Source: Odobenus rosmarus divergens (lineage: Eukaryota; Chordata; Mammalia; Carnivora; Odobenidae). Taken from it: 64,000 bases of DNA. Made by a program: the position numbers and the translations under genes. Each line of letters begins with the position of its first letter. The first letter of the stretch is position 1. Location: NCBI RefSeq assembly GCF_000321225.1, contig NW_004450276.1, positions 2,355,478 through 2,419,477 on the forward strand. Direction: 5' to 3'. The notes beneath the pieces are model-generated. The model made no database searches and had not been told where the DNA came from. It worked only from the letters and a program-made list of their open reading frames with translations. Shown piece by piece: positions 1 through 11,957 of this stretch.

Positions 1-98
1 TGTTAATTTTAGCCATTCTGACTGGTGTGAGGTGGTATCTCATTGAGGTTTTGATTTGGATTTCCCTGATGCCAAGCGATGTTGAGCACTTTTTCATG
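1..98 (-). mobile_element. LINE-1 fragment, 5' end of a truncated copy
   Basis: This stretch is almost identical to 27710-27807, the same segment of the better preserved L1 in this window, and reads as antisense L1 ORF2. Identity stops abruptly after 'ctttttcatg', so this is the 5' truncation point of an L1 whose 3' end lies left of the window. The target duplication cannot be checked because the other end is missing. Confidence 0.9.
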
Positions 99-2837
99 GG
101 ACACTCCCGTCTTTTAACTCCAAGTTTTATGATTCTGTGTAGCTTCTGTTTTGCTGGGTTTCTTTTGGACGCTGCTGCTGTTCAGCCTGGGAATAAGAAA
201 AAAAAGAGGGGGAAGGAAGAAAGGATTACTTAGCTACAATTTTGAAACAAGGAGAATGGCCACTTATGAAACCGTTTCTTCTCTGGTAGCTTCTAAGGAT
301 GGCGTTAGCGGCTGAAAAGGAAACCTTCCGTCTGAAAAGATGATAGTGATAACGCATTTCCTGAAACTAGAGGAAGAATTTTATGTTAGATTACATAATG
401 GGATCATCAAGGCTTCATGGAAATGATGCCATTGGAAATGGATCTTGGTGAGTGAGTCAGAATTTATCCAGAGCCAAAGGGAGATAAGAGGCAAGACCTT
501 CCTTACTGAGAGACAGAATAGGAACACACACCCAGAGGTATGACAGGGAATGGAAGGTTCTGGAATGATGAGTCCTGGCTGGGCAGGAAGAAAGCGCTTA
601 GGTGTAGGCTGGGAAGTGGCTGAAGCCCCTGGGAAGTTCTTTGCCAGAGGCTGTAGAATCAAAGAGATGTATGAGAATAATGCATGATCTAGTTGGGAAA
701 GTGAGCTGATAGAGGAGGAAAGCCCAGAGATGGGGTACTCACGCTTGCAATTCAGTACTTAACTCCATCATAGTAAATGTGTTTATTGGAAGAGTGTGAG
801 GGAACAAGTGGGAACTTCAGTGTATCTTCTGAAAAGAGAAAAAGTTACAGTGTTACCATTTTTATATTCTTTCAAGTGAGAAGACAACCAAACGCTGAGT
901 ATCCTTTTGAATGCACATGAAACCCTCACAATCAAAAGGTTTGATTATCTAATGACTCATTTAAAAAATAATACATGGTTTTCAAGCGGAGGTGGAACGC
1001 ATCTCCTTTGTCCTGCAACAGGGCGCAGAGCAGTAGTGATGGGTGTGGCTCCTAGAGACACACTCCCGGTACTGGAATCCCAGCCCCGCCATGTCCCTGC
1101 CGGGTGAGCTTGGGTCCGTTGCACGGGTGGGCACAACACTTGGAGGAGGGCCTGGGGACAGAGATTAGTCTGTGACTGTAGTTAAAGTCCTGTGCCAGGT
1201 GTGAGGTGCCAAACGTTCATCTTTTTCCTGCTTGCTTTCTTCATTTAATGGATTTCTTTGCAGTTTTAATAAGTGTTTTTACAGTGAATATACATATGGA
1301 AGATAAAATATCTCAGCTGTGGTTCCTATGGAATCATGTGAGTAATGTTAGTGTAATTAGCATCAGCAATTAGTACTGCTAGTACCGTTTGTGTGGGTGA
1401 TTTTGGCATGTTAATGAAGAAGAGAGGACCAGTGTGTTGCCAATCTGAAGACTAGATCCACGATTTCAGTTACATGATTTTATTTATTTATTCTTAGAAA
1501 ACAAGAATGATTATTCCCATATTCAGGGGTTGAGGCAGAAGTTCAAAACTTGTGTTGTATTTCTGCTTGGGAAAATAGCAGAGATCTAAAATTAGTCTTA
1601 TAAGACCACAGATATGTACCCAGCCAAATTTAATGTGGGATTTTAAAGTTCAGGGAGTTAAATAGTTGAAAGTAGCACTGTACAAAGCAAATAGAAAATG
1701 TACTTTCAAACATTTTTTCGGTTTTATTTGGTAAGATATCAAAATCACTTAAGGAATGTATTTCTGTTTTTACGATGATACTTCAAATATTTGGCATCAT
1801 GCAAAATATATTAAATATTAAAATATTAACAAAATGAGAGTTTTTCTTTAAAGGGATTTCCTTAGTAGGTATCATATTTGTTTACAACAAAAGAGGTAGA
1901 AGTTTCTAATTCTTAGCAGCACATCTCATCATTTGTAATTTAGTTTATACTTATGTGTGGCAATGACGAGCTGCAGAACTACAGTATTAGAGCACTTTTT
2001 AAAAGGATGTTTAGGATTAAGTTCTTTCTTTTTTATATAGTTGAATAAATTTGAATTAAGGCTTGGTAAGATCTAATTAGATATAACATTTGTCCTACCA
2101 TTTAGAAAACTGAGTTATGGCATGTAGTTAGTATCGAAACCAGGGACCCACTTTCAAAGCAAAAACAAACCACCACCAACAACAACAATGAAACAAAAAA
2201 AAGAAAGAGAGAAAAAGAAGAATCTCATGATTGCTTCCTCTCTAATTCAGCCCCAATTCTTCCTGGAATATGTGAATCCAGGTGACAGCCGTTATTTTAA
2301 TGTGAACCACTCAGTGACCAATATTTAGTTCGCTGATCATGTTCCAGGAATATTCATTGCAATACCTAGCAGAGGAAGTTACTGGCATGATATCTTACAC
2401 AGTAGGTTCAAAAGGGCTAATTTCTTATTAGAGGGGAGGCAGGAGAGGGACACAGCATCCCCAACTCCTTCATTCCCTGACACAGACAGTACCCTCCAGA
2501 ATGGAATGGTTAGGGGGAAAATGATAGAACTGTCAAAAACATCTGAAATCGACAACATAGGTTTCTGCAATTAGTGTAAAATTTCCTTGCCATTAGAGAA
2601 TAAAAGCAAAAAGAATGAGTTCCATCTTGTGGAGGGACCATCCTTTGTCACACTCATCTGTTGCCCCCATCTTTTTTTCATATGCTTTTTCAACAAACAA
2701 ATGGACATAATATGCAGGGTTTATCAACTCTGGTATGATAGGAACTATTTCCAATAGATAAAGAAATCCAATAGCATTAGTGTATAGTATATAGTTTCAT
2801 AGGCTAGTTTTTGAGATTTAAAAAACATTGCTCACCT
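99..2837. other. No gene seen; unique AT-rich sequence
   Basis: I recognise no exon or repeat family here. A purine-rich low-complexity patch lies at about 2160-2220, and a short stretch with more CpG than its surroundings lies at about 985-1130. Open frames are short and lack protein-like composition. Confidence 0.6.
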
Positions 2838-3036
2838 AGGGCACCTGGGTGGCTAAGTTGGTTGAGCATCGGACTCTTGGTTTTGGCTCAGGTCATTATC
2901 TCAGGGTCGTGAGATCAAGCCCTGTGTCAGGCTCTGCGCTCAACAGGGAGTCTGCTTGAGAGTCTCTCTCTCCTTCTCCCTCTGCCCCTCCCCCACTCGT
3001 TCTCTCTCTCAAATAAATAAATAAATAAATCTTTAA
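2838..3036 (+). mobile_element. Can-SINE, older subfamily
   Basis: The tRNA-derived head 'gcacctgggtggct' is followed by 'actcttggttttggctcagg', a CT-rich block and an (AAAT)n tail ending in AATCTTTAAAAAA. The 'actcttg' body variant marks an older type than the 'ctgccttcgg' copies elsewhere. Diverged direct repeats of about 16 bp flank it (ending 2837 and starting about 3037). Confidence 0.95.
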
Positions 3037-4454
3037 AAAATATTTTTCACCTGAAACTAATGTGACATTATGTGTCAACTGTACTCAAAATTTAAAAAAT
3101 GTAAAATTAAATAAGTAAATAATCATTTAAAAAAACATTTTCAAGATGTATAGTGCTAAATAGTGATAAGAGACAGAGAATACTAGTGGGGGAAAATTGG
3201 TTTTGTCTTGGAAAAATCTACAAATGATGTCTGAAGCGAAACCTGCCATTCTTAAAGAATCACCAACATTCAGAAGGAGCCTTGAAGATCGTTTAGTCAA
3301 ACCTCTTAATCTTGCCAGATGAGGGGATACCTTTTATTTCCTTGATTAAAATAATAAATTATTTCAAGTCCCATGTGAACTGGAATTGAACCATGGGAAG
3401 GAGGTCTGGGGTTGGTGCAAGTTGCATTAGGGTTTTGTAACTTTGAGTCAGTCATTCTGTACATGAAGGGATTACAATGAACCATAAATTCTTTAAGAAA
3501 AAAATGAGATTATCCAATGGCAGTACACATAGTCTGCAGCCTGGGTCGGTGAGAGAAGGAGTGGGGAGAAGGTTAGCATGCTGGAGTAAAAGGATGCTTC
3601 TCAGAACTTCAGTTTTTGTATATTCTAGCAGCATATATGGAAATAGCCCTGCCTAGGAGCAGTCTAAATGCAAACCAACAAAAATACTGCCCCAAATCCT
3701 AAGTATTTGGTTGCTATAATACATGACTCTTGGTGTATGCCATAATACAACTACTTTGTTTTGTGTATCCCTTGTGTATTTGAATTGTCTCCTCAACTAG
3801 ACCGCCATCTTTTTTAGGGCACATGACACATACTATAGTCTGTGTCTTAATCCACCTTAACTGGTGCCTTTTGTGGCACTTCACAGAACCTTGATGGTAC
3901 AATTAGTTGTTGATTGATAACTGAATCTTTAAAATAGAAGCTTTATGTTTCTTTATCTATGGGATTCAAAGGTTAAGTATGATAAAGACGTACCTTTCTA
4001 TATCAAATATTTTCCTTCTTTTTTTCTCCATATGCTCTCTGAGAGTTGATTGCTTTCTGTGTCTTTTATTCAAGATTTCAACTAGGAGTACAGCCCTCCA
4101 CACTTCCCTAGCCTAAACCTCCTTGTAAACAATAAGACTTATTTCTTTTCTTTTGTAAAAGTCTTAGCAATGATAGTGATAATATCTGCATAAATACGTA
4201 TTTGGAATGGACAAACCCCCCATATAAGATATCCTAATATCTTATTTTGGAAGTTTTCCTCTACTGGTTTTATTTTATTTTCCTTCTCCAAGCACTTAAA
4301 AATGACCACAGCGGTATTTATACAAAACATTTCAAGCTGTCTTTTGAAGATAATGATATTCAATGATTTTATTTTCTTTTGGATATAATAATAAAAGCCT
4401 AGCAAAAAGAATTTGCCTCCAGACAAGATAGAATGCTATCACTAATACTGCCCA
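3037..4454. other. No gene seen; mostly unique sequence
   Basis: A segment at about 3262-3345 has the look of an old conserved mammalian SINE core (gaaggagccttgaagatc, then gatgagggg), too decayed to name. A possible L2 3' end is listed separately. The remainder is AT-rich. Confidence 0.5.
3765..3925 (+). mobile_element. Possible L2 3' end, degraded
   Basis: The order of motifs resembles the L2 tail: 'tgtctcctcaactagac', a 'gcacatgacac' stretch, then 'ggtacaattagttgttgattga' in place of the usual closing 'ctcaataaatgtttgttgaatga' type sequence. Similarity is weak throughout. Confidence 0.3.
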
Positions 4455-4650
4455 TGGCACTTTATATGTCATCGCTCCTTGAATTCTGATGACCAATCCA
4501 TGCAGTTGATTATATTATCACCATTCTCATTTTCCGGAAGCTTAAGAACAGAAGGAGCTTGAGTAACCTGTCCACGGTTACTTGGTGCAGATTTGAGCCC
4601 ACACCTGACTTTACATCACCACCTGCTTAGCCACTGTACTGGGCAGCCTC
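4455..4650 (-). mobile_element. MIR SINE, degraded
   Basis: Antisense MIR order is visible: 'cactttatatgtcatc', a pyrimidine stretch replacing 'ccccattttacagatgagg', 'gagcttgagtaacctgtccac', 'cagatttgagcccacacctgac' and 'cttagccactgtact'. Divergence is typical of this ancient mammalian family. Confidence 0.6.
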
Positions 4651-5793
4651 TTGAACATAGGGAAAATGTAGGACAAGAATAGTTGAAATCTCAAATTCAT
4701 GGTGTGCAATGTTTGTTTTAGAGGAAGAACAGCTTATTGAATTATCTGTGAATCTTTGAAAGTATCCTTTTGGGAGGGCTCAGAATTATACTAGTTCTTG
4801 AGTTGTTGACCTGACAGTGAATTTGTGTCTTCAAATGGCAAGGCTGAGCCGTGTCATCAGCTTTGTCTATTTGCACTGCTCTCGGCAGAGCTATTGCGAT
4901 TTTTGGAAACTTAAAAAAAAAAAAATTATTTTGTGTACTCATTAAAAGCACAAGCCTAAGTTTCCCAGTATCTTAAATAGTTTGTAGAGCTTGGGAAAAC
5001 ACAAAGATATGTTCCTCACACGTGCTTTTGACATGAAATTGGCAAGAGTCTGGCCCAGCAGCTACACCCGGGCATCATACTAGCGTGGACCTTTATGTTC
5101 CAAAAATGACCGTCATTCCAGAGAACACTGAAGTCGCCCCAGCAACTTCCCGTAATGCAGTTTACTCTGGAGGATGGAGCGCTTGAGCCGTCTCTCAATT
5201 TATTAGCGATGTTGCTACTTTTATGTATTTAGTGACCTTGACTTGTAATTTTTGTGTGTTGCTTTAGAAACTTGTAAGCTCTTGAGGCTTGGGAGCTACT
5301 CCCTAGTGGAAACATCTGTTTGTTTCTATTACTATGACTAGCTAGGTTTCTAGTTGTTAGGTTAAAAAAGGGATGGTGTCCCAAAAAAGAAAGAAAAAAG
5401 GCTAGGATTGGAGTTTGATCTCAGGCTCTGATCAAAACAGTGACTCCAAGGAAGGAAAGTCAGCTCTCTGGGTGGCATTGTTAAAGGAGTCAAGCAATTG
5501 TTGAGCACTAATTATTGAGTGCTAAGTTCTTGTGCCTGTTGTCTTTACCACCAGGCATCTTTTGACTCCCACTCTTTATGAAAGAAGTACTACCCTCAAT
5601 TCCCTCGGGGCTCAGAGATGAAAGGAGGTCCTCTCTCCCAAGACTTTATTCATGAATACATGGGGCCACCTGTATTATAACAAATCTTATTTGAAAATTC
5701 ATTTTAGTAGTAACTTTGGTTAAAAAACACACACACGTACACTTTATGTCCCGTCCCCTGTCTCCACCCCTGTGTTAAACATACAAACAAGCA
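4651..5793. other. No gene seen; possible MIR trace
   Basis: There is an A-run at 4913-4925 and A-rich sequence near 5380-5400. The stretch 5508-5630 (ttgttgagcactaattattgag, gggctcagagatgaaagg) could be an antisense MIR fragment, but it is too short and diverged to call. Confidence 0.5.
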
Positions 5794-6003
5794 GGGGCGC
5801 CTGGGTGGCTCAGTGGGTTAAGCATCTGACTCTTGATTTTGGCTCAGGTCATGATCTCAGGGTCCTGAGATCGAGCCCCGCGTCGGGCTCCGCATTCCGC
5901 GTGGAGTCTGCTTGTCCCTTTCCCTCTGCTTTTCCCTCTGCTTGCGTGTGCACTCTCTCTCTCTCAAATAAATAAATAAGTAAAATCTTAAGGAAAAAAA
6001 AAA
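5794..6003 (+). mobile_element. Can-SINE
   Basis: Head 'ggggcgcctgggtggctcag', body 'ctcttgattttggctcagg', 'gatcgagccccgcgtcgggc', then a pyrimidine block, (AAAT)n and an A-tail. Imperfect flanking repeats (around 5779-5793 and 6005-6016) fit a target duplication. The GC-rich head keeps several CpGs, which suggests modest age. Confidence 0.96.
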
Positions 6004-6507
6004 CACATACCAAGCAAGTGCCTTGGTGGCTGAGCTTAGGAGAATCAGCCAGTGTCTGTGTCCTGCAGAGAGGACGGTGTATCTGAGTGCCCACTGACCA
6101 GGAGCCGACTGGCCAAAATCCCCCCAAGTCCCCTGAAACAAATACGTTCCTGCTCAGAGCTTAGGGGGCCCCTGCTAATGTGAGCGGAAGACTGCAGTCC
6201 AAAAGGAGAGAATGGTAATTCCTGTTTCCTGGCACTAGATCCCATCAAGGACCCGAGGCAGGCAGAACTTGGCCGTGGAGCTTAGGCTGCAATGTTAGAT
6301 GCTGCCCTCAGAGGTCAGTTCAGGACTGAGACACATGATCTAAGAGAGACACGTGTTCTCCCACCCTGGCCTGAGGTTGGCAGGGGACATAGTTGGAGTC
6401 TTGTCTTCTCATGTGCTTTGCACTGAACAGAGGTGTCTGGGGTCACTTCTTCCCTTCAATACATCTTAAGATGAGAATAAAGAATGCAGCCTCAATGCGA
6501 TTCTAAG
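6004..6507. other. No gene seen; unique sequence
   Basis: This is moderately GC-rich unique DNA between a SINE tail and an L1 3' end. Overlapping antisense open frames of 60-90 codons extend into the SINE and share no recognisable domain, so I treat them as chance. Confidence 0.6.
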
Positions 6508-7019
6508 ATGGTGCAGCCACTACGGAAAACAGTATGGAGGTGCTTCAAGAAATGAAACCGAGAATCACCATATGTTCCAACAATTCCGCCTCCGGGTGGA
6601 CACACGAAAGAATGAAAGCAGGGACTCAAAAGAGATGCGCACACAACCATGTTCACAGCAACAGTGTTCTCAATAGCCAGAGTGTGAGAGCGACCCAGGT
6701 GTCCATCAGTGGATGACTGTGGAAACAAAATGTGGTAGATCTGTACAGTGGGATATTACTCAGCCTTAAACACCAAACCCAAAGAGAAAGAAAATCGAAC
6801 TGTAGATGGCCAGGGTGCTGGAGAGAGATGAGAGGAGGGAGCTGGTGTTTACTGAGTACAGAGTTTCCGGTGTGGTAGATGGAAGTGTCCTGGAGATGGA
6901 TGGTGGTGCGCCCAACAATGTGAATGGACTTAATGCCACAAAACAGTACCCTTAAAAATGGTTGACCTGGGAAATAGTATTTTGTGTATCTTGTACCACA
7001 ATAAGTTTAAAAAAAAAAA
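6508..7019 (+). mobile_element. Old L1 3' end
   Basis: The stretch follows the L1 ORF2 end and 3' UTR in order: 'gtgcagccactacgg', 'cagtatggaggtgcttcaag', 'gaaagcagggactcaaaag', 'ccaggtgtccatcagtggatg', 'gggatattactcagccttaa', and a 3' UTR ending 'cttgtaccacaataag' with an A-tail at 7009-7019. Divergence indicates an old (L1M-type) copy. Confidence 0.85.
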
Positions 7020-8240
7020 TGCAGGCTCCTCTTCCGGAAGGAAGGAGAGATCTATTTGATGAAACTAGAAGGATGTAATACAAGATGGTTGACAGCGGAT
7101 TTCCATTCAGGTTGAGCGGGTTGCTGCACTGGCCCTGCCAACAGTTGAAGACAGGTCAGCTCAATTTGGCCCTGGAACTGCCCCAGACCTCACGTTGGCT
7201 TGCTGTGATTGAATCAGACAGCAGGAGGGGCGACGAGATTTTGGTTGGTGAGATGGTAGTCGGGGTCTCTGATCCTGTGGTTCCAGGTTGGCTGCAGCCT
7301 GAACCCAGGACTCTAATCCCGTGTCATGCCTTCCAAGCCTGGTTCCAAGCCAGGTTGCTGAAGCACCACCTAGATCTCTGAAATGCAGGGAGAGAGTGTG
7401 AGCACAAGTCATAGACACTTTTGTATCACGAATCTGCGAAGAACAGATGAGGCCCAGAGAAAAGGAAGGGGAGGGAGGCTCTGCAGATGCATTTGAGCTT
7501 TCCATGGACAATCCTTCATCCCATCTCTACTTCCAGGGCCGTCTCACGAGGTCTCCCCAAGTGCAAGGGGCCACCTTCTGCAGAAGCTTAAAACCAGGTG
7601 TCAGAATCAGTCAAAGTGGATAAAAAGAATGAAATGTACTAGTTCTGGGTCAAGCTACAGCAGAAAAACATATTCTCCTAGGAAACATATATTTGTGTCA
7701 TAAAAAACCTAGTACCCCCAAAGCAGCAGGTTCAGTTCACAGTCCACTCATCCTCCAGCTCTCCCTGCTGCTCTCTACAGCCATCAACACCCTTGGAAAT
7801 ACTGTCTTCAGTGATCCAGAGATTTATGTCCCTACCTCCACCTTTGTCTTGTCCAGAACTTTGCAGCCGGAGTCTCCCTTCAGCCAAGGTCTCCTCTGGG
7901 AGATTGTTTCAATCTGACATTGTAGCCTATCTATAGGGAAAATGCCAGGGAGCTAGATATAGGCCAGAGCGAAAAACTGCAGAGAATTATACTCATTCAT
8001 GGGCCCAGAATACTAGGCACCAGGCAAAGTGCCAAGCAAGGCAAACACAAGAATAGAAAATGGAAAGGAAAGAGGCCATTGCTCACCTGGGGATCCGACA
8101 GACTGAAGAGTGTATGTATGCATAGCACTTGCCTCCAGTGTGGTTAGTGCTGTTAGAGAGGTCCAGATAAAGGCTAAGGGCAAAGAGGTAGCAGCTAATT
8201 CTTGGGGAGAGATGGGGAGTAGGAAGGGGGAAAGGCGCTG
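7020..8240. other. No gene seen; unique sequence
   Basis: This is mixed-composition unique DNA. The longest open frame, 116 codons antisense at 7161-7511, has no recognisable domain, signal peptide or repeat and no flanking splice signals that would mark it as an exon. Confidence 0.55.
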
Positions 8241-8583
8241 TGTGGTTGATTGTGTGCCCCAAAAAGATATGTTGAAGTCCTGAACCCCAGTATCTGTGGA
8301 TGTAACATTATTTGGAAATAGCATCTTTGTTAGATGTGATCAAATTAAGATGAGGTCCTACTCAACTAGGGTGGGCCTTAATCCAACATGACTCCTGTCC
8401 TTATAAGAAGAAAAACTGAGGTACAGACACCCACAGCGATGGCCACATGAAGATGGAGGCAGAAAGTTGATTGAGGCATCCACGAGCCAAGGAATGCCAA
8501 CAACTCCTGTCAACACCAGAAGCCGAGAGAAAGGCATGGAACAGATCCTTCCCTACAGCCTTCAGAAGGAGCAGTTCTGCAAG
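8241..8583 (+). mobile_element. MLT1-type MaLR LTR, 3'-truncated
   Basis: Starting at TGTGGTTGAT, the order matches an MLT1C/D-like LTR: 'tgtgccccaaaaagatatg', 'ttgaagtcctgaaccccag', 'ggtgggccttaatccaacatg', 'ccttataagaag', 'gccaaggaatgccaac', 'aggcatggaacagatcc'. Similarity ends after 'ccttcagaaggagcag', before the LTR's usual 'cctccagaactgtgag' end. Subfamily is uncertain. Confidence 0.75.
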
Positions 8584-10784
8584 TGGAAACGCAAAAACAA
8601 GAAGAAATGGAGCAGAAGAAAAACAAGAGTCATTCAGAAAGGGGTGCCCCACTGGGATACGGGGATACTAGGTCACACTGTTGTACCCCAGCATACCAAG
8701 GGCAGAGTCAAGCTATGACAGGGAATGTGGCAGAAACATAGGCAGGAATCAGCCCAGACAGGGGCATTTCTGCTCCGCTAAGGAGTCTGGACTCTATTCA
8801 CTGAGGATTTCGTGGCTGATTGATTGTAAAAAGGCACTTGCAGCCTCAGGAGCTCTATTCTCTGTAGCTTTAGAGTGTATCCTCCTTTGGACCTGATGTT
8901 GTCTTGCCCTCTGGAATTCTTCCAGATAGAAGGTTGGGCCAGATGTAGACTGACTGTAGGACTGGAAATATGGAGACTGTTTTCTGAAATATCTCTCCTC
9001 ATTGCATTTGGTTTTACAAAGCTCCCCATATCCCTCCCAGACACAGCTTTATGATTGGCATATAGTGTGCTTGGATCCAAACCACGACTAAAGTCTGTTT
9101 TGTTTTTCAGATTCTTGGCACCATTTCATGAAACTCTTCCAATTCTAGTCTGGTCCTCACTTAACAAAACCAAAACTTTTGATAGCTGGTATTCCAAGAT
9201 TGCCTTGTGCATGTATTCTGCACCGTTGAAAGCCAGAGTCTTTGGTCTGCCTTGGTTCAGAGTTTCAGTTCATATTTTCTTATCACAAACCCACTTCAAT
9301 CTTTCCATTTTTCTCATTATTTCATTAATGATATTTCCAAACCTTCTGACTCATGTCTTTTTGACCTAATGTCAAAACAACAACAATAAAAAAAAAATCT
9401 AAGTTAAACAGAAGAAACTACTTGCTATGCTTTCTTAAAGGACCATTTTAAATCTTTTGCATCTGAGTTGCCTTATATAGAGTAGTATGAGTGAATTGAC
9501 TGCCAAAGGGTATGGGATGGTAGTGATTCAAAATTTCCTCATGATCTTCTCAAAAAATGACTTCATATTTGCCAGAATAGCTTCATTCAGATGATAGTAA
9601 CTGTTACAGTGCTATAATTTTAAAAACAGAGTGGAAAAGTACTAACGGAAGATGCCAGCGCCCTGAGTTTGAGCCCCATCTCTGCCATTAACTAACACAA
9701 CAGAAAACTGTTCAATTATTTTTGGCCTCAGAGTTACAGACAGTGAAAAGGGGCCCAGTTAGAGTGTTTCTAAAATCTGCAATTGTGCAGTTGCGAGTGT
9801 CTTTTTTAACTATGGAAGCACTGTGAACTCTGAGGAAGTATTTTAACATTGGATGGCAGCTATAACCCAAATACTTTTACTGTGCTTTTCAATGAAGGCA
9901 GTATTCTTTAGCAAAGTTTGCCACCTAGTGGCCACAAAGACTGAAAAAGAGTTTTGCTTTAAACAGTGGAAAAAAAGAAGGCTCCTTTATGAAGTTTCAT
10001 TGGCCACTGAATGCAATTATTATATTAAGTTTTTTTAAAAATCAAGTCCACCTTGTAAGTAGGAAATTGTTCTAAATACCAGTTAGTCTTGGGTCATAAT
10101 TGTTCTGGATTTTGTTTTGTTCTAGACCCTCCAGCACCACCCCACCCTACCCCTCAATCTTATACAAAGCCCTTAAATGCTTTTATTTGTCTCAAAGAAG
10201 GACTTGTGGGGTCTGTGCCCTGTCTTACATCAGCACATGTGGACATTGTCTTAGCTTTGTGGATTCCTTTGGGGTCTTACATACACAACTGTCTTATCAG
10301 CTGCAAGAACTTCACATGACCTTTGAATAACCTCATATTTTAAAAAAAATGTGAAAATCTTAAGCGTGAGAGGTTAAGTATTATCTTCATAAAAATATTC
10401 AATGACTGGAATGATAGGAATAGGTCATGCTCTGAACTAGCAAAACAAAAACTGTGAGTATTCTATTGACATTAGACAAATGCCTAAAAACATACTCTAC
10501 TTGACATTTTGCTTGGTTCCACTTGGACCTTCTCTTGGACAATATTAGTCTACAGTCCAGAAAAACATGTTGCAAAAGATTTTCTGTGACTCAGATAGCT
10601 AAACATCTTCGCTTGCATTTATAAAACTTAACCAAAAATTTGATTAAACATCTTTACAGAGAATTGATTTCACTCAAAAGGAGTCCCGCAAGGCTCTGCA
10701 TTTTTGGTAATTTGCCCACAGTGAGATGAGATAGTGGAGGGTATAACCAGGTAATTCATTATTAATCTTTTATCTGGGGAACAA
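8584..10784. other. No gene seen; unique sequence with one candidate CTCF motif
   Basis: A very weak MIR-like patch lies at about 9645-9770 (gccctgagtttgagccccatctc is the best part). A candidate CTCF site at 9920-9932 is listed separately. Otherwise this is AT-rich non-repetitive sequence. Confidence 0.5.
9920..9932 (-). promoter_or_regulatory. Candidate CTCF core motif
   Basis: The minus strand reads GCCACTAGGTGGC, which fits the CTCF core pattern CCASYAGRKGGC at every position. The site lies in non-repeat DNA. One 12-base match in 64 kb is not strong on its own; occupancy is not shown. Confidence 0.35.
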
Positions 10785-10963
10785 ATCCAGCTGCCTTCTT
10801 GACATCTACTCTCAGTCTTCTCAAAGACCCCTCACACTCAGTAGGTCCGAAACTGAACTTGAGGTCTTGCCCACCCCTCGCCCCCACACCCCCCGCCCCG
10901 ACCTGGCTCATCTCCAGTCTTTTCTCCCTTTCCCTTGGACCCAGTAACCAGTCTATGACCAAT
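10785..10963 (+). mobile_element. L2 LINE, left part
   Basis: The stretch 'acccctcacactcagtaggtccgaaactgaacttgagg' (about 10828-10864) aligns with the L2 ORF2 end that usually reads 'cacctcaaactcaacatgtccaaaactgaact'. The element is interrupted at about 10964 by an antisense L1 and resumes at about 13122, where the next expected L2 segment is found. Confidence 0.7.
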
Positions 10964-11549
10964 TCCTTTTTTTTTTTTTTAATTGATGTATAGTTGATAC
11001 ACACTGTTACATTAGTTTCCGGTATACAACGTAGTGACTCAACAACTCTGTATGTTATGCTGTGCTCACCACAAGTGTACCATCTGTCACCACACAACAC
11101 TATTACAGTACCATTGACTATATTCCCTAGGTTGTACCTTCCATACCTGTGACTTATTCTTTCCATAATGTGGAAGCCTGGATCTCCTACTCCCCTTCAC
11201 CCATTTTCCCCATCCCTTTACCCTCCCTCCCCTCTGGGAACCACCAGTTTGTTCTCTGTATTTATGGGTCTGTTTCTGCTTGTTGTTGTTGTTGTTTGTT
11301 TTATTTTGTTAGATACCACATATAAGTGAAATCACATGGTATTTGTCTTTGTCTGACTTAATTCACTCTAGGTCCATCTTTGTTGTTGCAAATGGAAAAG
11401 TCTCATTCTTTTTTATAGCTGAGTAATATTCCATTGTATATATGTACCACATCTTATCTATTCATCTATTAATGGATGCTTAGGTTTTATTCATATTTTG
11501 CTATTGTAAATAATCCTTCAATAAACATAGCATATATCTTTTCTTTTTT

Positions 11550-11756
11550 CTTTCTTTATTTTTTAAATGTCATTTCCTTTTATTTTTTTTAAAGATTTTT
11601 ACTTATTTATTCATGAGAGACAGAGAGAGAGAGAGGCAGAGGGAGAAGCAGGCTCCCAAGGAGCAGGGAGCCCGATGCGGGTCTCGATCCCAGGACTCTG
11701 GGATCATGACCTGAGCCGAAGGCAGACGCTTAACCATCTGAGCCACCCAGGTGCCC
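11550..11756 (-). mobile_element. Can-SINE nested in the tail of another Can-SINE
   Basis: An antisense SINE runs from a T-rich tail to the head end 'ctgagccacccaggtgccc'. It is flanked by a perfect 15-bp duplication, tatcttttctttttt, at 11535-11549 and 11757-11771. That target lies in the junction and tail of the SINE at 11772-11957, so this copy is the later insertion. Confidence 0.93.
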
Positions 11757-11771
11757 TATCTTTTCTTTTTT

Positions 11772-11957
11772 TAAAAAAGATTTTATTTATTTATTTATTT
11801 AAGAGAGAGGGAGAGCTAGCGAGCATGTGTGTGTACATGAGCATGGGGTAGGAGCAGAGGGAGAGGGAGAAGCAGACTTCCCGCTGAGCAGGGAGCCCAA
11901 TACAGGACTAGATCCCAGGACCCTGGAATCATGACCTGAGCCACCACCCAGGTGCCC
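11772..11957 (-). mobile_element. Can-SINE inserted in L1
   Basis: An antisense SINE with an ATTT-rich tail and head end 'cacccaggtgccc'. A 15-bp duplication of L1 sequence, agcatatatcttttc, occurs at 11529-11543 and 11958-11972. Part of the head is deleted between 'catgacctgagcc' and 'acccaggtgccc', removing the region that would carry the A box. Confidence 0.93.

Noticed and set aside
27..233. 68-codon open frame at the left edge
   Set aside because: It begins in antisense L1 and crosses the L1 truncation point into unrelated sequence, so it is a junction artefact.
5794..5880. tRNA-like A and B boxes, repeated at some 30 places
   Set aside because: These are Can-SINE heads; none folds as an intact tRNA gene and each is followed by the SINE body, CT block and A-tail.
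7161..7511. 116-codon antisense open frame
   Set aside because: No domain, no splice context and an equally long competing sense frame over the same DNA; chance is sufficient.
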